Source of the DNA: Streptomyces sp. CB00316
Lineage (GTDB): Bacteria > Actinomycetota > Actinomycetes > Streptomycetales > Streptomycetaceae
Assembly: GCF_001905595.1 (NCBI RefSeq)
Contig: NZ_LIXI01000016.1
Coordinates: 1 to 64,000 of the forward strand
Reading direction: 5' to 3'
DNA: 64,000 nucleotides
This document shows, piece after piece, positions 41,407 to 49,988 of the stretch (the first letter of the stretch is position 1; every line of letters begins with the position of its first letter). A model generated the notes under the pieces. That model did not search any database. It was not told where the DNA came from and worked only from the letters and a program-made list of their open reading frames with translations. The translations under genes were made by a program, and so were the position numbers.

Positions 41407-41808
41407 ATGAGCCCGTCCCATCGGATCAATCCGCCCGAACTCTCCCCGCCCACCGGCTTCTCGCACGCCGTCGTCGCCACCGGCGGCCACCTGGTCTTCC
41501 TCGCCGGGCAGACCTCCCTCGACCCGGACGGCAAGGTCGTCGGCGCCACCCTGCCCGAACAGTTCGCCACCGCGCTCACCAACCTGCTCACCGCCCTGCA
41601 CGCGGCCGGCGGTGCCCCCGCCGACCTGGCCCGCGTCACGGTGTACGCCACCGATGTGGCCGACTACCGGTCCCACGCCGCCGAACTCGGCCGGATCTGG
41701 CGCCGGCTGGCCGGGCGTGACTACCCCGCGATGGCGGTCATCGGGGTGGCCCGGCTCTGGGACGAACAGGCGATGGTCGAGATCGACGGGATCGCCGTGC
41801 TGCCCTGA
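41407..41808 (+). CDS. RidA-family enamine/imine deaminase
   Basis: A 133-aa YjgF/YER057c/UK114-type protein. The conserved arginine-centred site reads ARVTVYATDVADY, and the family end AMVEIDGIAVLP is present (RidA usually ends with a V-E-I-E-A-I-A pattern). RidA proteins hydrolyse reactive enamines or imines. Next to an acyl-CoA dehydrogenase and a 2-aminobenzoyl-CoA-type monooxygenase/reductase, it could remove the amino group from the cyclic enamine made from 2-aminobenzoyl-CoA (inference). Confidence 0.88.
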   Translation: MSPSHRINPPELSPPTGFSHAVVATGGHLVFLAGQTSLDPDGKVVGATLPEQFATALTNLLTALHAAGGAPADLARVTVYATDVADYRSHAAELGRIWRRLAGRDYPAMAVIGVARLWDEQAMVEIDGIAVLP

Positions 41809-42108
41809 GCGGGACGGCGCCCGACGTCGTGCCGCATTCGCGCCAAGAACCCGAAACGCACCCCCCCGGGTAAAGAATTCGTCAAGAGGGTCGCGTTTGG
41901 CTCTCCGGGTGCGGCACCACAGGGAACACCTCCACCTGCGTTCACAGTGACCCCTGCGTCCGCCGTTGAAGCTCCCTCGGGCGCGTCGGGGGCCTCAGCG
42001 TGCCGGATCGCGCGCGGCGTGCCGGTCCGATGAATCCACTGGGGCGATATATCTGTATTTGGTGCCCTCTATCTCGGTTGTCTCGCCGCTCGACCCGGAC
42101 GCCACGCC
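41809..42108. other. Leader region of the Mrp operon
   Basis: 300 bp without a gene. A lower-GC stretch GGTAAAGAATTCGTCAAG lies around 41869-41886, and GATATATCTGTATTTGG around 42045-42062 could contain a -10 element about 55 bp before the GTG. No riboswitch was recognised. Confidence 0.35.
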
Positions 42109-45012
42109 GTGATCGGGCTCATCATCGGCCACTTCGTCCTGGCCGCCTTCGCGGGCCCGCTGGTCCACCGGCTCGGCAGGCGCGCCTTCCTCGTGCTGGC
42201 ACTGCCTCCCGCCGCCGCCACCGTATGGGCACTCACCCGATGGGGCACCGCCGCCTCCGGTGAGGCCGTCACCTGGTCCTGGCAGTGGATCGCGGACTAC
42301 GACGTCTCGCTCGCCCTCCGCCTGGACGCGCTCTCCGAGCTGATGGTCCTGATGGCCGCCGGGGTCGGCGCCCTCGTCCTGGTCTACTGCGCCTCCTACT
42401 TCCGCGACAACACCCCGCAGCTGGCACGGTTCGCCGGGAACCTGCTCGCCTTCGCGGGGGCGATGCTGGCCCTGGTCCTCGCCGACGACCTGATCACGCT
42501 GTACGTCTTCTGGGAGCTGACCACCATCTTCTCCTTCCTGCTGATCGGCCACGGCAGCGAACACCGCCACAGCAGGCGCTCCGCGCTCCAGGCGCTCACG
42601 GTCACCACGCTCGGCGGCCTCGCCATGCTGGTCGGCTTCCTGATCGTCGGTCAGGCCGCGGGCACCTACCGGATCTCCGAGATCGTCGCCGATCCGCCGG
42701 AGACGAGCCTCGCCATCCTGGTCGCCCTCGTGCTGATCCTGTCCGGGGCGCTGTCCAAGTCCGCGATCTGGCCGTTCTCCATGTGGCTGCCGAACGCCAT
42801 GGCCGCGCCCACCCCGGTCAGCGCGTATCTGCACGCGGCCGCGATGGTCAAGGCCGGTGTCTACCTGGTCGCCCGGCTCTCCCCGGCCTTCGCCGACGTA
42901 CCCGTCTGGAAGTCCGTCGTCCTGGTCCTCGGCGGCGCGACCATGCTGTTCGGCGGCTGGCGTGCGCTGCGCCTCAACGACCTCAAGCTCATCCTTGCCT
43001 ACGGGACCGTCAGCCAGCTCGGCTTCCTCACCCTGCTCGCCGGGACCGGAGACCGGAACGCGGCCCTCGCCGCCGTCGCGATGATCCTCGGGCACGCCCT
43101 GTTCAAGGCACCGCTCTTCCTCGTGACCGGCATCGTCGACCACTCCACCGGCACCCGTGACCTGCGGAAACTCTCCGGAGTCGGCCGCTCCCTGCCGTAC
43201 GTGGCCGGGGTCGCCGCCCTCGCCGCCGCCTCCATGGCCGCCCTGCCGCCGCTGCTCGGCTTCGCCGCCAAGGAGGCCGCGTTCGAGGCGCTGCTGCACG
43301 GCTCGGCCGCCGACCGCTGGGCGCTGGCCGTCGTCGTGCTGGGCTCGGCGCTGACGACCGCGTACACCCTGCGCTTCGTCTGGGGCGCTTTCGCCCGTAA
43401 GCCCGGCGTCCCCGACACGCCCGTACACCGCGTGGGCCGGGCCTTCCTCGCCCCGCCCGCCCTGCTCGCCGTCCTCGGCCTGGTGCTCGGCCCCGGCGTC
43501 GGGCTGACCGACCGCCTGTTCAGCGCCTACGCCGACACCTATCCGGCCCCCGCCGACCCCTACCACCTGGCGCTCTGGCACGGATTCGGCATCGCGCTGC
43601 TCCTGTCCGCCGTCGCCTGGGCGGCCGGTACCGGCCTCTTCCTCGCGCGCGGCACCGTCACCAAGGTCTCCCGCCGCATCGCCTGGCCCACCGCCGACAG
43701 CGTCTTCGGCCATCTGCTGCTGGGTCAGGAACGGCTCGCGCTCCAGGTCACCGGCTTCATCCAGCGCGGTTCCCTCTCGGTCTACCTGGCGACCACGCTG
43801 CTCGTCATGGCCGGCGGGCAGCTCGCCGTACTCGTCACCGACCAGCCCTGGCAAGGCGCTCCGGCCCCCCGGGTCTGGGACAACGAGCTCCAGGGCGGCG
43901 TGGCCGTCCTCACCAGCATCGCGGCGCTGCTCTGCCTGACCGTACGCCGCCGCATGAAGGCGGTCGTCCTCAGCGGCCTGATCGGCTACGGCACCGCCCT
44001 GCTCTTCGTCGTGCAGGGCGCGCCGGACCTGGCACTCACCCAGTTCTGCGTCGAGACCGTGGCGATGATCGTCTTCGTCCTGGTGCTGCGCCGGATGCCG
44101 GTCCACTTCGAGGAGACCGTCTCCCCGTGGCGGCGCGCGATCCGGATCCCGGTGGCTCTTCTCGCGGCCGGCACCATCGGTGTCGCCGTCTGGTTGGCCG
44201 CCGCCGCGCGGACCGCCGAACCCGCCGGCGCCGCCATGGTCAAGGAGGTCGCCGACCACGGGTACAAGGACGTCGTCGCCACGATCCTCGTCGACCTGCG
44301 CGCCTGGGACACCATGGGCGAGTCCGCCGTGCTGGCCGCCGCCGCGATCGGTGTCACCAGCCTGATCTACCTGCACCGCCGCAGCGACGGGCCGATGCTC
44401 CCGGGCGAGCTGAAGGGCCGTACCGCCTGGTCGATCGCGGCCCACCACACCGCGCGCCTGCCCCGGGGCGACGAGGTGGCGCCCGAGCGCGGCTGGCTGG
44501 CCGCCGGCTCCACCCTCGCCCCCGAGCACCGCTCGATCGTCTTCGAAGTGGTGGCCCGGCTGCTCTTCCACCCGATCCTGATCCTCTCGGTCTACCTGCT
44601 GTTCTGCGCCGAGAACATGCCCGGCGGCGGTTTCGTCGCGGGGCTCGTCGCCGGCGTCGCCCTCATCACCCGCTATCTGGCCGGCGGCCGATTCGAACTG
44701 GCCCAGGCCGCGCCCCTGCAACCAGGGCTCTTCACCGGACTCGGCCTGTTCATCTCGACCGCGGTGGGGCTCCTCGGCCTGGTGGACGGCACCGTGCTGC
44801 ACGCCTTCACCTACCACGGGCACCTGCCGGTCTTCGGTGACTTCCACATGAGCACGCCGATCCTGTTCGACTTCGGCGTGTACCTGCTGGTGCTCGGCGT
44901 CGTCCTGGACATCGTCCGGGCCCTCGGCGCCAAGATCGACCGGCAGATCGAACGGGCCGCCGGGGCCCTGACCGCGCCCGACAGCACGACGGCGGAGGGA
45001 AGCCCCCGATGA
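42109..45012 (+). CDS. mrpA: Mrp-type Na+/H+ antiporter subunit A fused to subunit B
   Basis: A 967-aa polytopic protein homologous to the NuoL-type proton pump module. The quinone-oxidoreductase core is seen in ELTTIFSFLLIGHGSEHRHS, SKSAIWPFSMWLPNAMAAPT and AYLHAAAMVKAGVYLVARL (about residues 140-265). A MbhD-like segment follows near 620-680 and the C-terminus (about 810-945) is a full MrpB domain (FHPILILSVYLLFCAENMPG, GFVAGLVAGVALITRYLAGG). Hence no separate mrpB exists. The operon partners C-G follow with 4-bp overlaps. Functions in sodium export and pH homeostasis at the cell membrane. Confidence 0.93.
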   Translation: MIGLIIGHFVLAAFAGPLVHRLGRRAFLVLALPPAAATVWALTRWGTAASGEAVTWSWQWIADYDVSLALRLDALSELMVLMAAGVGALVLVYCASYFRDNTPQLARFAGNLLAFAGAMLALVLADDLITLYVFWELTTIFSFLLIGHGSEHRHSRRSALQALTVTTLGGLAMLVGFLIVGQAAGTYRISEIVADPPETSLAILVALVLILSGALSKSAIWPFSMWLPNAMAAPTPVSAYLHAAAMVKAGVYLVARLSPAFADVPVWKSVVLVLGGATMLFGGWRALRLNDLKLILAYGTVSQLGFLTLLAGTGDRNAALAAVAMILGHALFKAPLFLVTGIVDHSTGTRDLRKLSGVGRSLPYVAGVAALAAASMAALPPLLGFAAKEAAFEALLHGSAADRWALAVVVLGSALTTAYTLRFVWGAFARKPGVPDTPVHRVGRAFLAPPALLAVLGLVLGPGVGLTDRLFSAYADTYPAPADPYHLALWHGFGIALLLSAVAWAAGTGLFLARGTVTKVSRRIAWPTADSVFGHLLLGQERLALQVTGFIQRGSLSVYLATTLLVMAGGQLAVLVTDQPWQGAPAPRVWDNELQGGVAVLTSIAALLCLTVRRRMKAVVLSGLIGYGTALLFVVQGAPDLALTQFCVETVAMIVFVLVLRRMPVHFEETVSPWRRAIRIPVALLAAGTIGVAVWLAAAARTAEPAGAAMVKEVADHGYKDVVATILVDLRAWDTMGESAVLAAAAIGVTSLIYLHRRSDGPMLPGELKGRTAWSIAAHHTARLPRGDEVAPERGWLAAGSTLAPEHRSIVFEVVARLLFHPILILSVYLLFCAENMPGGGFVAGLVAGVALITRYLAGGRFELAQAAPLQPGLFTGLGLFISTAVGLLGLVDGTVLHAFTYHGHLPVFGDFHMSTPILFDFGVYLLVLGVVLDIVRALGAKIDRQIERAAGALTAPDSTTAEGSPR

Positions 45013-45629
45013 CCGTCAGCGCCTCACTCCTCATCACTGCCGTGGTGCTCTGCGCCGTGGGGGCCCTCCTCATGCTGACCCGGCCGCTGACCCGCATCCT
45101 GCTCGGCGCCGTCATCCTGAGCAACGGGGTCAACCTGCTGATCCTCGCCTCGACCGGTACCGCCGGCGCCGCACCCCTCCTCTACGGGGTCGACCTGCGC
45201 CGGGTCACCGACCCGCTGCCGCAGGCCATCGCGCTGACCGCCATCGTGATCACCCTCGGCACCACCGCGTTCCTGCTCGCCATGGCCTACCGCAGCCACC
45301 AGATCACCGGCACCGACGAGGTGCACGACGACCTGGAGGACCGGCGCATCGTGCTCCGCGCCGAAGTGTTCTCGGAGCGTGCCCAGTTGCGCGAGGAGTT
45401 CCGCTCGGGTTCGGAACCCACCGCGGACGAGCGCGAACGCTACCGGGAGGAGCGCCGCAGACTCCGCGACCGGCTACGCGCGGACCGCGCCCGCCAGGCC
45501 CGCGGCCGTGACGCCTCCGGCGATCTCTGGAACGACGTCATCGGCGCCGACCCCGAGGACTACGACCGCGACGGCGACACCAAGGCCGACGACCGCTATC
45601 CCCGCGACGAACGAGGAACCACCGGATGA
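45009..45629 (+). CDS. mrpC: Mrp Na+/H+ antiporter subunit C with extended C-terminus
   Basis: A 206-aa NuoK-like subunit. Three helices occupy residues 1-95 (LTRILLGAVILSNGVNLLIL, PLPQAIALTAIVITLGTTAF). Typical MrpC ends at about 110-120 residues; here an extra 100-residue highly charged tail (AQLREEFRSGSEPTADERER, then RRRLRDRLRADRARQ and an Asp-rich end) projects, presumably into the cytoplasm. It overlaps both neighbours by ATGA. Confidence 0.92.
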   Translation: MTVSASLLITAVVLCAVGALLMLTRPLTRILLGAVILSNGVNLLILASTGTAGAAPLLYGVDLRRVTDPLPQAIALTAIVITLGTTAFLLAMAYRSHQITGTDEVHDDLEDRRIVLRAEVFSERAQLREEFRSGSEPTADERERYREERRRLRDRLRADRARQARGRDASGDLWNDVIGADPEDYDRDGDTKADDRYPRDERGTTG

Positions 45630-47278
45630 ACGCGCTCGTCCCGCTGCCGGTGCTCCTGCCGCTCTGCGCCACCGGCCTCAGCCTCACCTTCGGTACCCGG
45701 ATGCAGCGCTTCCAGCGTTTCATCAGCGTCGCCGTACTCACCGCCGTCCTGGCGCTGTCGATCATCCTGATGATCGCCGCCGACCGCCACGGCCCGCTCT
45801 CCGTCCACCTCGGCGACTTCGCCCCGCCGCTCGGCATCACCCTCGTCGCCGACCGCCTCACCGGGCTGATGCTCACCGTCTCCTCGGCCGTCACGCTCTG
45901 CGTGCTGATCTACTCCATCGGGCAGGGCATGACCGACCGGGACAAGGAGACCCCGGTGGCGGTCTTCCACCCGGCCTATCTGATCCTCGTCGCCGGGGTC
46001 TCCTGCACCTTCCTCGCGGGTGACCTCGTCAACCTCTTCGTCAGCTTCGAGATCATGCTGGTGGCCAGCTTCGTGCTGCTCACTCTCGGCGGCACCGGGC
46101 CCCGGATGAGGGCCGGTTCCACCTACGTGATCATCTCGCTGTTCTCGTCGATGGTCTTCCTCATCGCCATCGCCATGACCTACGCGGCCCTCGGCACCGT
46201 CAACTTCGCGCAGCTCGCCGAGCGGCTGCCCGGACTCCCGCTCGGTGTGCAGACCCTGATCGAGGCGATGCTGATCACCGTCTTCGCCATCAAGGCCGCC
46301 GCCTTTCCGGTCGCCGCCTGGCTCCCCGACTCCTATCCGACGGCGCCCGCGCCGGTCACCGCCGTCTTCGCCGGACTTCTCACCAAGGTCGGCGTCTACT
46401 GCATGATGCGGACCGAGACCCTGCTCTTCCCGGGTAACCGGATCGGTGACCTGCTGATGGCCGTCGCCCTGGCCTCGATGCTCATCGGCATCCTCGGTGC
46501 GGTCGCCCAGACCGACCTCAAACGGCTGCTCTCCTTCACTCTGATCAGCCACATCGGCTTCATGGTCTTCGGGATCGGCCTCGCCACCCGCGAGGCGTAC
46601 GGCGGTGCCATCGTCTACGTCGTCCACCACATCACCGTGCAGACCACCCTGTTCCTGGTCGCCGGGCTGATCGAACGCCGGGGCGGCACCACCGAGCTGA
46701 CCCGGCTCGGCGGACTCGCCAAGGCCGCGCCGATACTGGCCCTCCTCTTCTTCGTCCCCGCGATGAACCTGGCGGGCATCCCCCCGCTCTCCGGCTTCAT
46801 CGGCAAGCTCGGGCTGATGCGCGCGGGCGTCGCCGACGGCTCCGCCTGGGCCTGGATCCTGGTCGCGGGATCGGCGGTCACCAGCCTGCTGACGCTGTAC
46901 GTGACCGCCAAGGTGTGGAACCTGGCGTTCTGGCGGGCCGCCCCGCCAGGACAGGCCGAGGCGGGCACGGTCCTGGAGTCCGGGGACGACAGCGACGACG
47001 ACACCGACGAGGGACCCGACAACATCCCCGGCACCGGTGACGAGGGCATCGAGCCCGTACACCGTCCGGTGGGCCAGGCCGTCGCGGCGACCCTGCACGG
47101 ACGGGCCGTCACCACCACCAGCCGACTGCCCCGGCCCATGATGGCGGCGACCGCCGCGACCGTCGCGCTGGCCCTGTCCTTCACGGTGCTCGCCGGACCG
47201 CTCACCGCCTTCACCGACCGCTCGGCCGTCGAACTGCTGAAGCGCACGCCCTACATCGAGGAGGTGCTGGGCAGATGA
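45626..47278 (+). CDS. mrpD: Mrp Na+/H+ antiporter subunit D
   Basis: A 550-aa NuoM/N-like proton-translocating subunit. Conserved segments: LVNLFVSFEIMLVASFVLL, FAIKAAAFPVAAWLPDSYPT and KVGVYCMMRTETLLF, with charged residues inside helices expected for ion translocation. Between helices near the C-terminus there is a strongly acidic insert (ESGDDSDDDTDEGPD, about residues 450-465). ATGA overlaps at both ends. Confidence 0.93.
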   Translation: MNALVPLPVLLPLCATGLSLTFGTRMQRFQRFISVAVLTAVLALSIILMIAADRHGPLSVHLGDFAPPLGITLVADRLTGLMLTVSSAVTLCVLIYSIGQGMTDRDKETPVAVFHPAYLILVAGVSCTFLAGDLVNLFVSFEIMLVASFVLLTLGGTGPRMRAGSTYVIISLFSSMVFLIAIAMTYAALGTVNFAQLAERLPGLPLGVQTLIEAMLITVFAIKAAAFPVAAWLPDSYPTAPAPVTAVFAGLLTKVGVYCMMRTETLLFPGNRIGDLLMAVALASMLIGILGAVAQTDLKRLLSFTLISHIGFMVFGIGLATREAYGGAIVYVVHHITVQTTLFLVAGLIERRGGTTELTRLGGLAKAAPILALLFFVPAMNLAGIPPLSGFIGKLGLMRAGVADGSAWAWILVAGSAVTSLLTLYVTAKVWNLAFWRAAPPGQAEAGTVLESGDDSDDDTDEGPDNIPGTGDEGIEPVHRPVGQAVAATLHGRAVTTTSRLPRPMMAATAATVALALSFTVLAGPLTAFTDRSAVELLKRTPYIEEVLGR

Positions 47279-47901
47279 GCCGTTTCCTGCGGTTCTCGTT
47301 CCGCGACGCCGACCTGCCGCCGATGAGCTGCAAGGTCGGTCGGCACGGAAGGGTGCTGGACCTGCCGCTGATCGCCTGGCTCACCCTCATCTGGGTGCTG
47401 CTCTGGTCCACCCTCAACCTGGCCAACGTCATCACGGGCGTCGTCGTCGCGAGCGCCGTCTGCCTGGCCTTCCCGCTGCCGCCGGTCGACCTCGGGCTCC
47501 GGCTCCACCCGTGGGGCATCATCCGCCTCGCCGGATATCTGCTCTACGACATGTACACCTCCGGCGTGCGGGTCACCCGGCAGATCTTCAGCAGTACACC
47601 GCACCGGGCCGCCGTCATCGGCGTGCCCCTGCGCTGCCGCGGCGACCTGATGCTCGCCGCCGTCGCGGTGGCCGTCTCCAACGTGCCGGGCGGCTCCGTC
47701 ATCGAGGTGCGCCGGGCCACCGCCACCGTCTTCCTGCACGTCCTGGACGCGGACCGGCCCGAGAAGCTCGAAGCCGCCCGCCGCCAGGTCTGGCGACTGG
47801 AGGAACTGACCGTACGGGCCTTCGGTACCCGGGACGAGATCGCCCGGGTCGCCGAACCGCCCCCACCGCCGCAGCTCGCCGCAGGAAGGCCCGCACCATG
47901 A
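47275..47901 (+). CDS. mrpE: Mrp Na+/H+ antiporter subunit E
   Basis: A 208-aa subunit with two N-terminal helices (LIAWLTLIWVLLWSTLNLAN, VITGVVVASAVCLAFPLPP), the conserved LAGYLLYDMYTSGVRVTRQI and a cytoplasmic domain with SNVPGGSVIEV and FLHVLDAD typical of MrpE. The basic N-terminal 25 residues are a little longer than in Bacillus. Overlaps neighbours by ATGA. Confidence 0.92.
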   Translation: MSRFLRFSFRDADLPPMSCKVGRHGRVLDLPLIAWLTLIWVLLWSTLNLANVITGVVVASAVCLAFPLPPVDLGLRLHPWGIIRLAGYLLYDMYTSGVRVTRQIFSSTPHRAAVIGVPLRCRGDLMLAAVAVAVSNVPGGSVIEVRRATATVFLHVLDADRPEKLEAARRQVWRLEELTVRAFGTRDEIARVAEPPPPPQLAAGRPAP

Positions 47902-48245
47902 GCGCTCTCCACCAGGTCGACCGTATTCTGCTGACCGCCGCCGTCGTCCTGGTGCTGGTGGCAGGCCTTCTGCTGCTGGTCCGGATCTGGCGCGGCCCCT
48001 CCATGCTGGACCGGGCGATCTCGCTGGACGTGATCGCGGCCCTGATCATCGCCGGCCTCGGCGCCAAGTCCGCCGTCGCGCTGGACCCGTTCTACTTCCC
48101 GATCATGATGGTGCTCGCCTTCCTGGGCTTCACCGGATCGGTGGGCATCGCCCGCTTCATCGCTGTACGCGACCGGCCCGTCGTCGCCGTCCCGTCCCCG
48201 GCCCCGGTTCGCGGCGCCGACGAGACCAAGGAGGGCCCGAAGTGA
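47898..48245 (+). CDS. mrpF: Mrp Na+/H+ antiporter subunit F
   Basis: A 115-aa membrane protein with three helices and the MrpF signature RIWRGPSMLDRAISLDVI (about residues 32-49). ATG 47898 overlaps the mrpE stop by 4 bp; the stop overlaps mrpG. A 25-residue hydrophilic tail follows the last helix. Confidence 0.92.
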   Translation: MSALHQVDRILLTAAVVLVLVAGLLLLVRIWRGPSMLDRAISLDVIAALIIAGLGAKSAVALDPFYFPIMMVLAFLGFTGSVGIARFIAVRDRPVVAVPSPAPVRGADETKEGPK

Positions 48246-48613
48246 GCGCCTGGCTCCAGATCCTCGACACGGCCGGGGCCCTGCTCGTCCTCCTCGGCGC
48301 CGCGATCTGCCTGCTCGGGGTGATCGGCATGCTCCGGCTGCCCGACGTCCTCTCCCGCAGCCACGCCGCGACCAAGCCGCAGACCCTCGGCATCATCCTG
48401 GTCCTGGCCGGGGTCGCCCTCCGGCTGCGCACCGGCATGGACCTCGCCACCCTCGCGCTCATCGGCTTCTTCCAGATGCTCACCGGCCCGGTCGCCTCGC
48501 ACCTGGTCGCCCGCTCCGCGTACCGCACCGGGCAGGTCCAGCACGAGGAACTGCTCTTCGACGAACTGGACGAGCAGCTCACCGACGGCAGGCAGCCTCC
48601 TGGCCCGGCCTGA
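48242..48613 (+). CDS. mrpG: Mrp Na+/H+ antiporter subunit G
   Basis: A 123-aa protein with three helices and the MrpG/PhaG core AAICLLGVIGMLRLPDVLSR followed by HAATKPQTLGI. GTG 48242 overlaps the mrpF stop (GTGA). Last gene of the operon; an IS5-type element begins about 30 bp downstream. Confidence 0.92.
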   Translation: MSAWLQILDTAGALLVLLGAAICLLGVIGMLRLPDVLSRSHAATKPQTLGIILVLAGVALRLRTGMDLATLALIGFFQMLTGPVASHLVARSAYRTGQVQHEELLFDELDEQLTDGRQPPGPA

Positions 48614-48644
48614 CAGAGCCGCTTCCGGCCGGGCATGATCACGG

Positions 48645-49481
48645 AACTGACCTTTTGCAACCTCATGTTGAGGCGTGGTGGAGGACGAGGACTGCCTTCA
48701 CGATGTCGGTGATCCGGTTGGTGCTGCAGCGGAGCTTCCGCAGGAGGCGCCAACCCTTCAGCACGGCCATGGCCTGCTCGCCGACGCAGCGGATCTTTGC
48801 GTGACTGCTGTTGTGCCGTCGTTTCCAGCGCTTGAGCCGGCGGCCCCGGAAGGGGACTCGAATGTGCCGACCGGCGCCTTGGTAGGCCTTGTCCGCCCAG
48901 CACTTCAGGCCCACGGCGGCGAGCGCGTCGACGATGCCATGGCTTCGGACCGCGGTCAGGTCGTGAGTGGCTCCGGGCAGGGCTGGCGACGCCCAGAGCA
49001 GTCGGTAGTAGGGGGTGTCGGCGGCGATCCGGTCGATCGGCAACAGCGTGCCGTCCAGGATCACGAACGCTTTCGTGCGGGCCGTGTCCATCGCCGTGGC
49101 CAGGGTCGGTGCGCGAGCGGCCAGGACTCCGATGGCCTCGCGTATGTACCGGTAGACGGTCGCGACGCCGATTCCGAACCCGGCGGCGAGCTGGGCGTAG
49201 GTGTCGCCGCATCGCAGGTGGGCCAGGGCGAGCAGGGCCTGGCGGCCGGCGGGCAGTCGTCGCCACCGGGTCCCGATCTCCCGTTGCCGAACTGCGAGCT
49301 CCTCGGTCAGGTGCCGCAGGGCACTGCTGGACAGATCGATCGACGACGGGTAGACAAGCACGCGAAGCTCCTGGCGGCACGGGTGATCTTGGTCGAGCAC
49401 CCGTCTACCAGGAGCTTCGTCGCTCCGTACAGCCCACACCGACCAACACCACAACCCCGCCGTCAGGTGGGAAAGGGCTCA
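48645..49481. mobile_element. IS5-family insertion sequence (probably inactive)
   Basis: About 840 bp bounded by imperfect inverted ends. The left end contains CAACCTCAT at 48658-48666; the right end lies about 49461-49481 (GGTGGGAAAGGGCTC). The left end matches, in reverse complement, the right end of the second IS5 remnant (ATGAGGTTG at 51495-51503). The ends are approximate. The element has cut a cytidylyltransferase gene on its right side. Confidence 0.6.
48663..49358 (-). pseudogene. IS5-family transposase with internal in-frame deletion
   Basis: Open frame of 231 aa from GTG 49358 (VLVYPSSIDLSSSALRHL), the usual start of this streptomycete IS5 group. It has the N-terminal helix-turn-helix (DTYAQLAAGFGIGVATVYRY), the first catalytic Asp in VILDGTLLPIDRIAAD and the C-terminal KGWRLLRKLRCSTNRITDIV. 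Compared with the family as I remember it, about 19 residues are missing between DTPYY and RLLWASPALPG, the segment normally containing S-G-K-H-K-K-H-G. The reading frame is kept, but the catalytic core is probably broken. Confidence 0.7.
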
Positions 49482-49571
49482 TTGGTCGCGGGCGTGCTTC
49501 AGCACGTTGAGGTGGCCTACGTGGAAGAGGTCGAAGACGCGTGACGCGTAGCCGACAAACTTGCGCTTCCT
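49482..49571 (-). pseudogene. N-terminal fragment of a cytidylyltransferase-like gene, cut by the IS5 element
   Basis: On the minus strand this stretch reads KFVGYASRVFDLFHVGHLNV then LKHARDQ and stops at the IS edge. It matches the start of the intact gene at 52319-52768 (VGYAPGAYDLFHVGHLNILR), including the nucleotidyl-transfer HxGH motif (HVGH). No start codon precedes it and the rest of the gene is absent on the other side of the IS. Confidence 0.8.
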
Positions 49572-49838
49572 GTGATAGCAGCGGCCTCCCTGGCCATGCT
49601 GCTGCCGCAGTCACCCGCCGTCGCCGAAACCACGCCCGGCGCGCCTCTGGCTGACGGCACTGTCACCACCATCGGTCCCGGCCTGTATGAGTCTGCCACG
49701 ACACGTACAAACATTCCGGGAACTTATGCGATCCGAACGTGCGTCCGTAAGACCATTGAACTGGAGGCAACTCCTCCATTCATGGGCATTGTTGAGGCCC
49801 GGAGCAATACTCAAGACCTCTGGATCGGCGTCGGGTGA
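49572..49838 (+). CDS. Short secreted hypothetical protein, possibly truncated
   Basis: An 88-aa frame from GTG 49572. The first 20 residues look like a signal peptide (VIAAASLAMLLPQSPAVAE), then a small beta-like domain with two cysteines at most (RTCVRKTIELEATPPF). The codon bias is weaker than in the surrounding genes (several codons end in A or T), which fits foreign or decaying DNA. There is no good ribosome site, and it overlaps the edge of the cytidylyltransferase fragment, so the true N-terminus may be lost. Confidence 0.45.
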   Translation: MIAAASLAMLLPQSPAVAETTPGAPLADGTVTTIGPGLYESATTRTNIPGTYAIRTCVRKTIELEATPPFMGIVEARSNTQDLWIGVG

Positions 49839-49884
49839 CCCGCGAAAGGGGTACCTTGCCAAATGGTCCTGGGACGGTCCGAGT

Positions 49885-49949
49885 CCCTCTCTGTCAGCCT
49901 TGAGTGAGACTTCCCGCTTCGGCGGGAGAGCTTGAGAGGGCACTGACAG
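49885..49949 (+). ncRNA. Candidate structured RNA: pseudoknot with UUCG hairpin
   Basis: CCCTCTC (49885-49891) pairs with GAGAGGG (49934-49940). TGTCAG (49892-49897) pairs with CTGACA (49943-49948). The order makes the two stems cross, as in a pseudoknot. Between them CCCGC-TTCG-GCGGG (49913-49926) forms a hairpin with the very stable UUCG loop. No known RNA family was recognised; it lies between decayed mobile DNA pieces. Confidence 0.4.
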
Positions 49950-49988
49950 GAGAACCACCCCATCAGGACCAGCGCCAAGCCCGCCTGA

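Noticed and set aside
41860..41950. Possible c-di-AMP (ydaO) riboswitch before the Mrp operon
   Set aside because: A GGTAAAGAATTC stretch caught the eye, but the conserved core and helices could not be traced.
41995..44847. A 950-codon open frame on the minus strand
   Set aside because: Antisense shadow of the mrpA gene; composition is Gly/Asp/Glu-rich as expected for a GC-rich mirror frame.
49405..49614. A 69-codon minus-strand frame across the IS5 right end
   Set aside because: It is a different frame from the recognisable cytidylyltransferase fragment and has no family features.
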